Source: Evansella sp. AB-P1 (GTDB lineage Bacteria > Bacillota > Bacilli > Bacillales > Salisediminibacteriaceae). From it: a DNA stretch of 64,000 nucleotides. Below the pieces are notes generated by a model. That model made no database searches. It saw only the letters and a program-made list of their open reading frames with translations, and was not told where the DNA came from. Below are positions 54,174 to 63,901 of the stretch, one piece after another (within the stretch, counting starts at the first letter, position 1; each line of letters begins with the position of its first letter). The position numbers were made by a program, and so were the translations under genes. The stretch is taken from NCBI RefSeq assembly GCF_029688925.1, contig NZ_JARUKY010000012.1:84449-148448 (forward strand). Reading direction: 5' to 3'.

Positions 54174-54746
54174 GTGATTAAATTTATTAACGTAGCCATT
54201 GCTCTTGGTATTTTGTTTTTGTCAGGATGCAATACTGAAACCACGGAGAACACTGATGTAGATCGTTACGATGTAGAACAAACGACAGATGAAACGATTG
54301 AGGATGAATTTATATTTCGTCTTGTTAGTGAAAAAGAAGAGTATAGTGAAGGGGAAGAAGTAAAACTATACGGTGAAATTGAGTATGTAGGTGAAGAAGG
54401 GGCAGTAGAAATTCTTCACTCTTCTTCTGAGATCATTTTCAATTTGGAGGAAAAGGTAAGGGAGTATAATATCGGATTTGCAGTTAACGATGTTGGAAAT
54501 ATAACAACTCTACAACAAGGAGTACCCTATCGAGAGGAATATGCTAAAAGTGGTGGATTTGCTGTAGATCGAGATCCTCAAGATTATATCAGGTTTATGC
54601 AAGATTTTTTATCTAGAGAAGACTTTCCAACCGGGTATTATATTGTGAATGGTGTTGCAGATTTTTATCTTGAAGATAGTACAGGTGTACAAGAAAAAAA
54701 ACATTATCAAATTGAAGCACAAGTTGATTTTAAGGTATATGAATAG
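54174..54746 (+). CDS. Putative lipoprotein
   Basis: The protein has 190 residues. The signal peptide ends in LSGC (lipobox, Cys19), followed by an acidic, Thr-rich linker (NTETTENTDVD). A beta-sandwich-like region follows (FRLVSEKEEYSEGEEVKLYG). Such Ig-like lipoproteins are common in Bacillus. The start is GTG 54174 behind AAAGGAGG. Function unknown. Confidence 0.65.
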   Translation: MIKFINVAIALGILFLSGCNTETTENTDVDRYDVEQTTDETIEDEFIFRLVSEKEEYSEGEEVKLYGEIEYVGEEGAVEILHSSSEIIFNLEEKVREYNIGFAVNDVGNITTLQQGVPYREEYAKSGGFAVDRDPQDYIRFMQDFLSREDFPTGYYIVNGVADFYLEDSTGVQEKKHYQIEAQVDFKVYE

Positions 54747-54877
54747 ATACGTTATCCTTAAACAACTTATATTCGCCTTATATCATATAAGAAAAAGGTG
54801 GCATCTACCCTGAAAATAGCTGATATCAAAATTAATAGTATTAGCAAATAAAGGTCAGATTTAATCATTCGTTCCAC

Positions 54878-55120
54878 ACCACTTCGCTTTCACCACAGGC
54901 ATAAGTGCGACATCTGTTCATGCTTCACAGAGTCTTCTTTACCGTGGGCAACGCCTCAGCTTCACACTTCGCACACTGCGTCGAAGTGCGGGATCTTCAC
55001 CTGTTGCTTTTCCCGCAGGTGTCTCGTGGGATTCCACTCATTCCAATTGGATTAAAATTAATTTTCATCCTTCATGGTGCAAAACTTCGCTTGCATGGGT
55101 GGTCTACCTTAATAAAACTT
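54878..55120. repeat. GC-rich Bacillus-type dispersed repeat
   Basis: Contains TTTTCCCGCAGGTGTCTCG and GGGATTCCACTCATTCCAAT, hallmarks of the dispersed repeats seen across Bacillus genomes. The tail, TTCATCCTTCATGGTGCAAA followed by a CATGGGTGG region, recurs in variant form at 58951-58999. The open frame across it (54905-55162) is a by-product. Confidence 0.6.
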
Positions 55121-55183
55121 ATTATTAAATATTTGCAACTTTACTCTATATCTTTCGTCTAATGAATAAAGGAGAATATTCAT

Positions 55184-55579
55184 ATGGTGAAATTTGTAAT
55201 TTTTATAAGTTTCTTTATATTATTAGCTAGTTGTACACCGGATACAGAAAGTGAAACGGGAGATAGTGGAGTTTACACAACAAGAAATCCAACAGCAGAA
55301 GATGTGTTAGCTAGTAATGAAGATGATATTTTCGTTTTTCATGACGTTGTTTACGTTTATGCAGAGGATATTGATTGGGTAAAGCAATTAGATCTTACTT
55401 TAGGTGATGAAGTACTTGAAATAAACCATCAGTCTATTTCTGGTAAGGATTTTGTTAATGGAACTGCATCAAAGTTACCTTTAGGTACTAAAATATATGA
55501 ACCTCGTGAAAAGGGTGATATTTATATTGCAATTGTTAACGGGGAAGAAGTTCGATATTTAGGATGGCGAGAAGGGTGA
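55184..55579 (+). CDS. Putative lipoprotein
   Basis: The protein has 131 residues. Signal peptide with lipobox LASC (Cys17), then an acidic linker and a small domain (NEDDIFVFHDVVYVYAEDID) that ends RYLGWREG. Ribosome site AAAGGAGAA. It resembles short Bacillus lipoproteins of unknown role. Confidence 0.6.
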   Translation: MVKFVIFISFFILLASCTPDTESETGDSGVYTTRNPTAEDVLASNEDDIFVFHDVVYVYAEDIDWVKQLDLTLGDEVLEINHQSISGKDFVNGTASKLPLGTKIYEPREKGDIYIAIVNGEEVRYLGWREG

Positions 55580-55623
55580 ATTTTTTGAGTGAATGATTAA
55601 TTTCAAAAATGAAAATATCCTAA

Positions 55624-55655
55624 AATGGCTCAGTACCTTTACTGAGTCATTTTTA
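55624..55655 (+). terminator. Intrinsic terminator
   Basis: ATGGCTCAGTA pairs with TACTGAGTCAT around CCTT, followed by TTTTTAA. Confidence 0.75.
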
Positions 55656-56201
55656 ATTGGAAAATCTCAAAATTTTTTAAGCTACGAATCCATCTAAGTT
55701 ATTTTGGATATTTGTTCCTTTTTCTGTTTTATATTTAGTATTTTTAAAGGAATAGTGTTGGTGAATAAAGATGAATGATCGACAATCAGGATTTAAGTTA
55801 GTTGATTACTCTTTATTATTTTACTTGTTTTATTATTTTGTTTACTTTTATTGAAGCCAGATATATGAGTAAAAATAGAGTTTCAACCTTTTGAGATTTT
55901 TATAAACAAAAACTTTCTGAATTTCATACATAAGAATTTGTTGATACGTTTGAAGAGGAATTTGTATTAAAATCTAATTTGTTGATAAATGTTCATGTTC
56001 TAGATTCCGTATAGGCAATTATCAAATTAACTCAATATAAGATGGATTAAAAATTTGATAGAATAAATTTATTTTGCTATATATAAAATTAGGATAAAAA
56101 CAAGTTTTTTAGTTAAAATTAATTTTATCGATGAAGACTTAAATGTTTCGGTTATTATCGAGTAAATCTTACATATTGGAATTAATTAAGGTGGGGAAAG
56201 T
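55656..56201. other. Decayed intergenic sequence
   Basis: Short broken frames (for example at 55771, MNDRQSGFKLVDYSLLFYLF, stopped after 27 codons) suggest a lost small membrane-protein gene. Nothing intact. The ribosome site AAGGTGGGG before 56202 belongs to the next gene. Confidence 0.35.
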
Positions 56202-57206
56202 ATGAAAGAGAGCAATAAACGACTATCGAGTACGGAAATAGGAGGACTATGGACAGTTTATATGCAAGAAAGTATGGCCATATGCTTTTTGAAACATTTA
56301 AAACAACATAACAAGGATGAAGAAATATTACCAATATTAAAGAAATCTTTGGATTTTTCTCAATTTCATATTAAACGTATAGAAGAATTTTTTCGAATGG
56401 AGAATATCCCCATACCACATGGTTTTTCTGAAAAAGATGTTGATTTATCAGCACCTCCTCTTTTTCATGACTTATTTTCGCTAAGTTTTGTATATTCGAT
56501 GAGTCGGATGGCAATGGTAAATTACTCTTTTATAACAGCAGCTGTTGCAAGAATGGATGTTCGTGAATTTTTTACGAATTGCTTACAAGGATCAACAGAT
56601 TTGTTTAATGAATCTGCTACATTAATGTTAGAAAAAGGGATATATGATCGTCCACCCATGATCAACTATCCTAAAAAAGTGGAATACATCAAAAATGCAT
56701 CCTTGCTTTCAGGATATATCAATAAAAAGCGACCTATAAATGCAATAGAACTAAATGAAATTTTCTATAACACGGTAAGGAATTATTTTGGATCTATTCT
56801 TTGTTTAGGTTTTCTTCAAGTAGTGAAAGACGGAGAAATCAAGAAATATATTAAAAAAGGCAAAGAAATATGCGACAAGCAGAATAAATTGTTTAATGAC
56901 ATTCTATTAGAAGAGGATCTTCTTGGTTCTGCTCCAGTTTCAATGGAAGTAACTGATTCTACCACTTCCCCGTTCTCTGAACGGCTCATCATTATGTTAT
57001 TTCATTCACTAAATCAAATGGATGTTACTCTTCTTGGGCATTCGCTGTCACTTTCCATGCGTAGTGATCTCACAGCGCATTTCAGTAAGCTGATTATTGA
57101 AGTTCTTAAATATGGTCAGGAAGGATTTAAAATTATTGTTAATAGAGGTTGGATGGAACAACCACCTCAAAGCACTAATAGAAAAAATCTTATTCATGGT
57201 TTATGA
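56202..57206 (+). CDS. DUF3231 protein (ferritin-like tandem)
   Basis: The protein has 334 residues in two similar helical halves. The first has LSSTEIGGLWTVYMQESMAI and the second begins near INAIELNEIFYNTVRNYFGS. This is the DUF3231 pattern of Bacillaceae, distantly related to spore coat protein F-like and ferritin-like folds. No metal set is obvious. Ribosome site AAGGTGGGG. Precise role unknown. Confidence 0.75.
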   Translation: MKESNKRLSSTEIGGLWTVYMQESMAICFLKHLKQHNKDEEILPILKKSLDFSQFHIKRIEEFFRMENIPIPHGFSEKDVDLSAPPLFHDLFSLSFVYSMSRMAMVNYSFITAAVARMDVREFFTNCLQGSTDLFNESATLMLEKGIYDRPPMINYPKKVEYIKNASLLSGYINKKRPINAIELNEIFYNTVRNYFGSILCLGFLQVVKDGEIKKYIKKGKEICDKQNKLFNDILLEEDLLGSAPVSMEVTDSTTSPFSERLIIMLFHSLNQMDVTLLGHSLSLSMRSDLTAHFSKLIIEVLKYGQEGFKIIVNRGWMEQPPQSTNRKNLIHGL

Positions 57207-57568
57207 CTAGCTGTATAAAGGATCAGTAAGAATAGCTAGACAAATCAATACAATATACCCCCACCTAATAGGTAACAACATGATTATTACAATAAAAGTT
57301 ATGTCAATGCTTAAACACGTAGGCTGAATGCCAATCACTGATCTTGTATTCCTGTTTATAAGTTATGGAGGAAGTGCGATAATAACAAATATGATCGCAA
57401 TTAGGATCGTTCAAAATGCAAATATAAGAACAAAACATTATATGTTTGGTAAGAATGAATAAGATAGTAATAGACTTTACATACTTTTCAAAAACATTAG
57501 ATACATGCATAAGTATAAAGATTATAATATGTATATATATGACATAAAAGTATGATGGAGTTGATGGT
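57207..57568. other. AT-rich intergenic sequence
   Basis: No gene or repeat recognised. GATGGAGTTGATGGT before 57569 contains the probable ribosome site of the next gene. Confidence 0.3.
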
Positions 57569-57991
57569 ATGGCTATTTATAGGATAACAGAAAAGAACAT
57601 AGACTTGGCAAAAGAAGTTACTAAACTATTTTTTAATACAATAGATTCTTATGAGCAAGTTCAGTTGTTTTTATCCGATGAAAAAAATTATTTAGTTGTT
57701 TATAGAAACAATAATAAAATTGCTGGATTTGCCTATGGGTATGAATTACAGAGATTTGATGGTCGGAAAAATATGATGTATATGCACCAAGTAGAGGTAT
57801 TACATGAATATCGCCAGAAGGGAATTGGAAAAAAACTGATGGAAGAATTCATACATATTTGTAAGAGGAGAGATTGTGAGAAATTATTTCTTATAACAAA
57901 TAAATCTAATGAAGCAGCAGTAGCTCTCTATGAACGTCTTGGTGGAATATCCCCAAATAATGATGATCTTTTATATTCTTTTCAAATGTAG
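57569..57991 (+). CDS. GNAT acetyltransferase, AAC(3)-I-like
   Basis: The protein has 140 residues. The acetyl-CoA loop is VEVLHEYRQKGIGKKLMEEF (Q/R-x-x-G-x-G/A) and the C-terminal element is NEAAVALYERLGG. The segment GFAYGYELQRFDGRKNMMYMHQ has the layout of the aminoglycoside 3-N-acetyltransferase type I group. Substrate not proven; a plain GNAT is equally possible. Confidence 0.7.
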   Translation: MAIYRITEKNIDLAKEVTKLFFNTIDSYEQVQLFLSDEKNYLVVYRNNNKIAGFAYGYELQRFDGRKNMMYMHQVEVLHEYRQKGIGKKLMEEFIHICKRRDCEKLFLITNKSNEAAVALYERLGGISPNNDDLLYSFQM

Positions 57992-58059
57992 TTGTCTAAT
58001 AAATTGTTTAGTTTAAGTTCTATACAATTATATAATGCATAAATATACTAGAATCATAT

Positions 58060-58293
58060 GTGAACAATGGGAAACGAATGCTTGCATTACATAATACACT
58101 ATTTTATATTTTTTATGCGGAACGTGATGCTAAAGAATTCGTAAATGAACGTTACGACGGTGAATTACTAGAATTAGATCATCTTCTTGAAATGGAAAAG
58201 CTTGATAAAGAACTATTACACCGAAGAGATTATTCGTTACTACCAACAGATTTAAAAGAATACATAGAAGAGGTTTATGAGTATTTTTATTAG
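58060..58293 (+). CDS. Hypothetical small acidic protein, doubtful start
   Basis: Open frame of 77 residues from GTG 58060. The composition is protein-like (RYDGELLELDHLLEMEKLDK). No clear ribosome site is present. An internal ATG at 58078 is possible. It may be the remaining part of a longer lost gene. Confidence 0.35.
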   Translation: MNNGKRMLALHNTLFYIFYAERDAKEFVNERYDGELLELDHLLEMEKLDKELLHRRDYSLLPTDLKEYIEEVYEYFY

Positions 58294-58457
58294 GTTAATA
58301 TAGTTCGGAGATATTTAGTCAATCACCTTGTTTTAGGTACAGTGTAAATCATAATTAGTCTTTTTTTAAGTTTTGAATATGTGACTAGCATGAGAAAAAG
58401 TGAAAAATGAATAAGTGATTTATGTAGCTTAAAATAATTCTAAATTGTTGGACTCTC

Positions 58458-58502
58458 AATAAAGGAAAGAAGTTGTCGTAATGACAACTTCTTTCCTTTA
58501 TT
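58458..58502 (+). terminator. Long perfect terminator-like hairpin
   Basis: The 17-base core AAAGGAAAGAAGTTGTC with its exact complement around GTAAT extends to about 20 pairs. Only a short T stretch (TTT) follows. Confidence 0.6.
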
Positions 58503-59150
58503 TGAGGATAGTGGGACTTTTTGATCGAAAATTATTATATTAATTCGAATTAATAATTAAAGATGTATAATATTTTCAGTACATAGTAAATAGGAAATAT
58601 CTTAAATTTATTTGTTAAAGGAATAGATACATCTGAACCCGTACTATCATAAAATTTTTTGTATTATTCCCTAAGGTACTTGGGGACAATTTATAGATCT
58701 TGGTCTTCAAGGTGTATATTATAACAAGATAAATGGAGATTTAAATAAATATGTGTAAAAATTAAATGAAGAATACAAATATAAATTAGTTCAAGAAAGA
58801 AATTAGGAGAAATGAAGTAATAGGTTTAGGGTTATTGAACTACTAGCACACTATTAACGAACAGAGTAAAGTAAAGCAAAGTAGAGTTGGCATAGATGCT
58901 TGTGATACAAACGACGGAATGAAAAGTATGAACCACCCTTGAAAAAAAATTTCATCCTCCATGGTGCAAATTTTCACTTCCGTGGGGGTGTACCCTTAAA
59001 ATTTGTTTATAACAAGCTTTACTGTAGTTACGTATTATTTATTCAAACAAAAAAAGTACTATATATTTATAGGTGAAAAGTCATAGTTATATAAAATAAT
59101 TCATAATTTTGTGATAAAATATGTACATCAGTTTTTGTTGGAGGGTAAAA
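58503..59150. other. Gene-free stretch with a gene relic and a repeat tail
   Basis: At about 58678-58806 a frame reads TWGQFIDLGLQGVYYNKING, then stops once and continues KLNEEYKYKLVQERN, so it is a decayed coding end of unknown family. At 58951-58999 the motif TTCATCCTCCATGGTGCAAA plus CGTGGGGGTGTACCC is a variant of the repeat tail at 55062-55120. GGAGGG at 59140-59145 is the ribosome site of the kinase gene. Confidence 0.4.
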
Positions 59151-60440
59151 ATGAAAAGGTGGTCGAATTTATATACACTATTAGTCAGTCTATTATTTTT
59201 TACCATATTTACTTTCAGTGGACTCTATTTTTTTTCAGATAATGCTTTGTTAATATCTTTTTTATTCATATGCTGTGTACTTTTCGGATTTTACGTTAGC
59301 GAGTTATTAAAAAATATACTATTCAACAAGAAGATGAAAACGTTGCCAGTCTCATTCAATTTGGAGAAAGAAAAAGAGCTATTATATGACTCTTTATTTG
59401 AAAATAATAGTGACGGCATTCTTGTAGTTGATACAAAAGGAAGGGTCATAGATGGAAATCCAGCCATCGTTAAACTTAGTGGTTATAGTATTGAAGAGTT
59501 TAAAGAGATAGAATTATCTTCTTTTGTAGTGCAAGAAGATTTAGAAAAGAAATTTAACCATACATATAAAGCGCTAGGAGGACTACCTCAAGAATATAGT
59601 ATATCAGTAATTAATAAAGCAGGAGATAAACTATATGTGCTAATTAAAATGGTTCCTATTATTGTAAATGAAGAAGTAGTCGGACTTTTTGAAATAATTA
59701 AAGATGTTACGGAATCAAAAAAGTTAGAGGAAATGATGTATCGTTCAGACCAACTTAATGCCATTGGTCAATTAGCAGCAGGGATAGCTCATGAAATTAG
59801 GAATCCACTAACTTCTTTAAAAGGCTTTGTTCAGTTATCGAAAAAGGAGTTACCAAATGAATATGTTAATATTATGGAAGAAGAGCTTGAACGAATTAAT
59901 CAAATAGTTGGAGAATTTTTATTTTTATCTAAGCCACAAAAGGTAACATTTGTCTCAAAAAATCTTAAAAATATTGTGGTGGATGTTGTTAACTTTATAC
60001 AACCAGAAGCATTATTAAAAAATGTAGAAATTCAAAGTAAATATGATCGAGATGTTTTTGACATTAATTGTGAAGAAAATCAATTAAAGCAGGTTTTTAT
60101 TAATGTATTAAAAAATGCAATAGAAGCTATGCCTAATGGTGGGAAAATATATATAAACATAAAAAAAGGGAAGAACTTTATTTCTATGAAAATAAAAGAT
60201 GAAGGCATAGGAATTCCAAAGGAAATATTGGATAAAATTGGAAAGCCTTTTTATACAACGAAACAAACTGGAACTGGCTTAGGTATTTTAGTCTGTCAAC
60301 GAATTATAGACAGTCACGGTGGCACTTTTATAATTGAAAGTGAAGTCGGGAAAGGAACAACAGTAGAAATTTTGTTCCCATTGCTTGAAAAATCAACAAT
60401 TGAAACAAACGGTATAAGGAAAGATTTTCATACTACTTAA
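59151..60440 (+). CDS. PAS-domain sensor histidine kinase, sporulation-kinase-like
   Basis: The protein has 429 residues. Two membrane helices lie at about 8-28 and 31-50 with almost no external loop. A PAS domain covers about residues 75-190 (NSDGILVVDTKGRVIDGNPA). The phospho-acceptor His214 is in AGIAHEIRNPLTSLKGF. The ATPase domain has NVLKNAIEAMPNGG (N box), DEGIGIP, TGTGLGI and GGT. The layout resembles KinB/KinE-type kinases that feed Spo0F. It is an orphan with no response regulator beside it. ATG 59151 follows GGAGGG. Confidence 0.88.
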   Translation: MKRWSNLYTLLVSLLFFTIFTFSGLYFFSDNALLISFLFICCVLFGFYVSELLKNILFNKKMKTLPVSFNLEKEKELLYDSLFENNSDGILVVDTKGRVIDGNPAIVKLSGYSIEEFKEIELSSFVVQEDLEKKFNHTYKALGGLPQEYSISVINKAGDKLYVLIKMVPIIVNEEVVGLFEIIKDVTESKKLEEMMYRSDQLNAIGQLAAGIAHEIRNPLTSLKGFVQLSKKELPNEYVNIMEEELERINQIVGEFLFLSKPQKVTFVSKNLKNIVVDVVNFIQPEALLKNVEIQSKYDRDVFDINCEENQLKQVFINVLKNAIEAMPNGGKIYINIKKGKNFISMKIKDEGIGIPKEILDKIGKPFYTTKQTGTGLGILVCQRIIDSHGGTFIIESEVGKGTTVEILFPLLEKSTIETNGIRKDFHTT

Positions 60441-60446
60441 TTTTTG

Positions 60447-60484
60447 AGGGCTTAGTACAAATGATTATGTTCTAAGCCTTTTTA
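60447..60484 (+). terminator. Intrinsic terminator after the kinase
   Basis: GGCTTAG pairs with CTAAGCC around a 16-base loop, followed by TTTTTAT. Confidence 0.65.
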
Positions 60485-60578
60485 TATTGACTTATAATGG
60501 AAAATAATGATAATATTATGTTGTACGATATATCGTGTCGCGTACTAGAGAGTAACTCTTCATTTGGAAGGTGGATTT

Positions 60579-60908
60579 ATGATGGAAACTCAAGGGCCTC
60601 CTATGTCAGAGGCAATGTACTACGTACTCCTTGCTCTATCCAATCCTCTTCATGGTTATGGGGTAATGGATAAAGTGAAAAAATTATCCAATGGCAGAGT
60701 AAAGATGGGACCTGGTACTTTATATGGAATTTTAAAACGTCTCCAACAACAAAACTTTATTTTTCTTGAGGATGCTGATGGAAGACGAAAAGTATATCAA
60801 ATGACGGTAACTGGAGAGGAAGCTTTGAAAGAGGAGTATCTTCGTCTTTCAAAAATGGTTAACGATGGTAAATTCCTATTCGATATGGGAGGGTCACATG
60901 AAGAATAA
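60579..60908 (+). CDS. PadR-family transcriptional regulator
   Basis: The protein has 109 residues. The winged helix contains MYYVLLALSNPLHGYGVMDKV, MGPGTLYGILKRLQQQNFI and ADGRRKVYQMTVTGEEAL, a typical PadR. ATG 60579 has GGAAGGTGG upstream. The gene overlaps the DUF2812 gene by 11 bp; PadR plus DUF2812 is a common operon in Bacilli, in which PadR probably represses the pair. An inverted repeat near 60520-60541 (GTACGATATATCGTGTCGCGTAC-like) could be the operator. Confidence 0.88.
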   Translation: MMETQGPPMSEAMYYVLLALSNPLHGYGVMDKVKKLSNGRVKMGPGTLYGILKRLQQQNFIFLEDADGRRKVYQMTVTGEEALKEEYLRLSKMVNDGKFLFDMGGSHEE

Positions 60909-62091
60909 AACAAAGAAGAAAATGTTATTTTTAGATATTTGGAATATTGAGGATCAAGAGGCTTGGTTTTCAGATATGGCTAGTCAAGGCTGGAAGCTTC
61001 ATGGAATTGGAAAGGTTACAGCAACCTTTGAAAAAGATGTACCTAAAGAAGTAAAGTACCGATGTGATATTTTTGAAAAAAAAGAGAATAAAGATCAAAT
61101 AGAGTTTTATCACGAAGCAGGTTGGGAATTTGTTGATTCGTGGGAAAACATACATATATTTCGAGAAAAAAACGAGAATGTAGATATAGAGGAAATTCAT
61201 ACAGATCCAGTGGAACATGCAGATAGGCTAAGTATATTAAAAAGTACAATAAAAAGAAATGCGATTCTAATTTTAATATGTAGTGTTCTTATAATAATGC
61301 TTAATATTTCATTAATAAATAGAAATTCATTAAGTAACTATTTAAATGACAGTTTTGTTATTCCTTTAGTCGTCATTATTTTCTATATTTACATAGTATT
61401 TTTAATGTTCAATGGATTATTTCATTTATCAAGTAGAATAAGGAAATTGAAATCTGGTAGTTTATTAGAGAATAAAGGTAACTATAGGGGTAAGATACTT
61501 AGAAGGAAGTTAATATTATCTAGTTTTCTTGTCATCTTTCTATTGTTAATTTCTTCGGTTTTTACCAATATTACGCATTCTACGACGGATATACCTAATC
61601 CTTCAATACCAGATCAAGAATTACCTATCTTACAAATGGAGGATTATAAAAAGTCGTCTCAAGAGTATGAACCCATTTTTCATGAGTTTGATGACAAAAA
61701 TCGGACTAATTATTATTTAGAAAATTCAAGTATCTTAGTCCCTAAACAATATGAATTACAACAAAATGTGAAAGTGGCAGGTGTCCATTGGGAAGATGGA
61801 GTTGAAGCATATACTCCTAATCTTCGTTCTTATGGATATGTTATAAGAAAAGATTGGTTAGCAAAAAACTTTATGAACAACCTCTTGAAAGAAAAGGAAG
61901 ATATTTATTATGTTACTTTTAAAGAAGAAATGGAATCCCCCTTTGACGAATTATGGATTAGCAAAGGTAGTCACTCTACGCAGCAAGCTTTCGTAGCAAG
62001 GTTGAAAAATACTGTTTATTATGTAGAATATTTTGGAATGAAAGATATAGAATATATTATTGAACAAAAAGCTGAAAAAGTAATAAATTAA
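60898..62091 (+). CDS. DUF2812 membrane protein
   Basis: The protein has 397 residues. The N-terminal DUF2812 domain has DIWNIEDQEAWFSDMASQGW, KYRCDIFEKKENKDQ and YHEAGWEFVDSWENIHIFR. Membrane helices follow at about 130-150, 165-190 and 215-235, and then an extracytoplasmic C-terminal domain. ATG 60898 lies behind GGGAGGG within padR. Role unknown; probably controlled by the adjacent PadR protein. Confidence 0.8.
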   Translation: MKNKTKKKMLFLDIWNIEDQEAWFSDMASQGWKLHGIGKVTATFEKDVPKEVKYRCDIFEKKENKDQIEFYHEAGWEFVDSWENIHIFREKNENVDIEEIHTDPVEHADRLSILKSTIKRNAILILICSVLIIMLNISLINRNSLSNYLNDSFVIPLVVIIFYIYIVFLMFNGLFHLSSRIRKLKSGSLLENKGNYRGKILRRKLILSSFLVIFLLLISSVFTNITHSTTDIPNPSIPDQELPILQMEDYKKSSQEYEPIFHEFDDKNRTNYYLENSSILVPKQYELQQNVKVAGVHWEDGVEAYTPNLRSYGYVIRKDWLAKNFMNNLLKEKEDIYYVTFKEEMESPFDELWISKGSHSTQQAFVARLKNTVYYVEYFGMKDIEYIIEQKAEKVIN

Positions 62092-62111
62092 TACCTATTA
62101 TCACATAAATA

Positions 62112-62155
62112 AATCCTTCAACCTTATGATTGTGCCTTACGGTTGAAGGATTTTT
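62112..62155. terminator. Bidirectional terminator
   Basis: AATCCTTCAACC and GGTTGAAGGATT form a 12-base stem, with T run on the right and A run on the left, between converging genes. Confidence 0.8.
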
Positions 62156-62162
62156 CTGTGTT

Positions 62163-62582
62163 TTACCAGTTAATAGTTGTCTCTCTAGAACGTTTTAATA
62201 AAGCTTCAAGTGAAAGAAATTTACTCCCGGATATTCCAAGCTGGATAGATACTGCTAAAAGCAAGAGGTCAAATTCATATCCAGTCATAGCCTCGGTTCC
62301 TGTAAATCCTCCTTCAAATTTTACCGTTACAATTGCAACAATCATAACAATAGCAAATAGAGCCGAAATAATTCGTGTCCCAACTCCTAAAATCATTGCC
62401 ATTCCACCAATTAGTTCAATAGCAGTAACAGCATATGCGAGAAAACCAGGTATACCAATACTTTCAAACCATTGTGCAAGAATTTCAATTCCACCTTGCA
62501 CTTTTATAAACCCATGTATGAAAAAAATAAGTCCTACAACTACTCTTACTAAAAATATCCCTATTTCAACTTTTCGTTCCAT
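62163..62582 (-). CDS. DoxX-family membrane protein
   Basis: The protein has 139 residues with four helices. The family landmarks are FLVRVVVGLIFFIHGFIKVQGG, AVTAIELIGGMAMILGVGTR and FEGGFTGTEAMTGYEFDLLL. DoxX-like proteins are small integral membrane proteins linked to redox or thiol stress in some bacteria. Ribosome site AGGAGG upstream of the ATG. Confidence 0.85.
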   Translation of the reverse strand: MERKVEIGIFLVRVVVGLIFFIHGFIKVQGGIEILAQWFESIGIPGFLAYAVTAIELIGGMAMILGVGTRIISALFAIVMIVAIVTVKFEGGFTGTEAMTGYEFDLLLLAVSIQLGISGSKFLSLEALLKRSRETTINW

Positions 62583-62848
62583 TTTATTTATGCCTCCTAT
62601 TTATCTTTCAATCATGCAAGTATTGTTGGTTAATTGAACGAATGTATTTACATTATTGGAAAAAATCTCTGTATATATACACCTATATAAGATTCAATTT
62701 TTATAATGATAGCTTGTTTGTGTTGTTTTGTAAGAGATTAACAAAAAGTAAGTTGAAATACTTGTAATCAACATTATAATTCCTCAAAATATAGATATTA
62801 AGTTTAACGTGGTCACTTAGTTTTTATTAGATGAAGGAGGAATAATAA

Positions 62849-63901
62849 ATGGAGATTGGGATTAGTACGTTTGTAGAGACAACTCCTGATGTACATACTG
62901 GAAAGGTAATTAGTCATGCTCAACGATTACGTAACGTAGTAGAGGAAATAGTTCTTGCAGATGAGGTTGGTTTAGATGTTTTTGGTGTAGGTGAGCATCA
63001 TAGGGAAGATTTTGCAGCTTCTTCTCCTGCAGTTGTTTTAGCTGCAGCAGCATCACAAACAAATCGTATTCGATTAACTAGTGCAGTTACAGTCTTATCA
63101 TCTGCAGATCCTGTTCGAGTATTTCAGGAATTCGCTACACTTGATGGTATATCAAATGGTCGTGCAGAAATCATGGCAGGACGCGGTTCTTTTATTGAGT
63201 CCTTTCCTTTGTTTGGCTATAATTTACAGGATTATGATGAGTTATTTGATGAAAAACTTGAATTGTTATTGAAGATTCGTGAGTCGGAGAAAGTGACTTG
63301 GAGAGGTGGTCATCGGCCTGCAATAGACAACCTTGGTGTGTATCCTCGTCCTGAACAGGATCCTTTACCGGTATGGATAGGTAGTGGTGGCAATATGCAA
63401 TCCGTCATTCGAGCAGGAAAGCTGGGGTTGCCATTAGTTCTAGCGATTATCGGTGGTAGTCCCATGCAATTTGCCCCTCTTGTAGATCTTTATAAGCGGG
63501 CAGCAGCACAGGCCGGTCATGACATCTCTAAGCTACCTATAGCTTCCCATTCTCACGGTTTCGTAGCTGAAGATACCGAAACAGCTGCAGATAAATTTTT
63601 TCCTCCGACACAATACGTCATGAACGTAATTGGACGTGAACGTGGATGGGGTCATTATGATCGGTCTGCGTTTGATCAAGCAAGAAGCTTTGAAGGAGCA
63701 CTTTATGTAGGTGATTCAGAAACAGTGGCACAAAAGATCATTCACCTTCGAAAAAATGTTGGTATTACACGATTTATGTTACACGTACCTGTAGGATCCA
63801 TGCCTCATGCAGATGTAATGAAAGCAATAGAATTACTTGGTACAGAAGTAGCACCAAAAGTTCGAGAAGAAATTGCACGCTGGAAAGGGGAGCAGGTGTA
63901 A
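62849..63901 (+). CDS. LLM-class flavin-dependent oxidoreductase
   Basis: The protein has 350 residues. It is a luciferase-like TIM barrel: [60 protein letters not shown] and the C-terminal [14 protein letters not shown]. Such enzymes use reduced flavin and oxygen on unknown substrates; it is closest in layout to YhbW/YceB-type proteins. AAGGAGG lies upstream of the ATG. No terminator was seen before the window end. Confidence 0.85.
   Translation: MEIGISTFVETTPDVHTGKVISHAQRLRNVVEEIVLADEVGLDVFGVGEHHREDFAASSPAVVLAAAASQTNRIRLTSAVTVLSSADPVRVFQEFATLDGISNGRAEIMAGRGSFIESFPLFGYNLQDYDELFDEKLELLLKIRESEKVTWRGGHRPAIDNLGVYPRPEQDPLPVWIGSGGNMQSVIRAGKLGLPLVLAIIGGSPMQFAPLVDLYKRAAAQAGHDISKLPIASHSHGFVAEDTETAADKFFPPTQYVMNVIGRERGWGHYDRSAFDQARSFEGALYVGDSETVAQKIIHLRKNVGITRFMLHVPVGSMPHADVMKAIELLGTEVAPKVREEIARWKGEQV

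Noticed and set aside
54905..55162. 85-residue frame
   Set aside because: It runs through a GC-rich dispersed repeat and has no ribosome site.
62143..62637. 164-residue plus-strand frame
   Set aside because: Complement of the clear DoxX gene on the minus strand.
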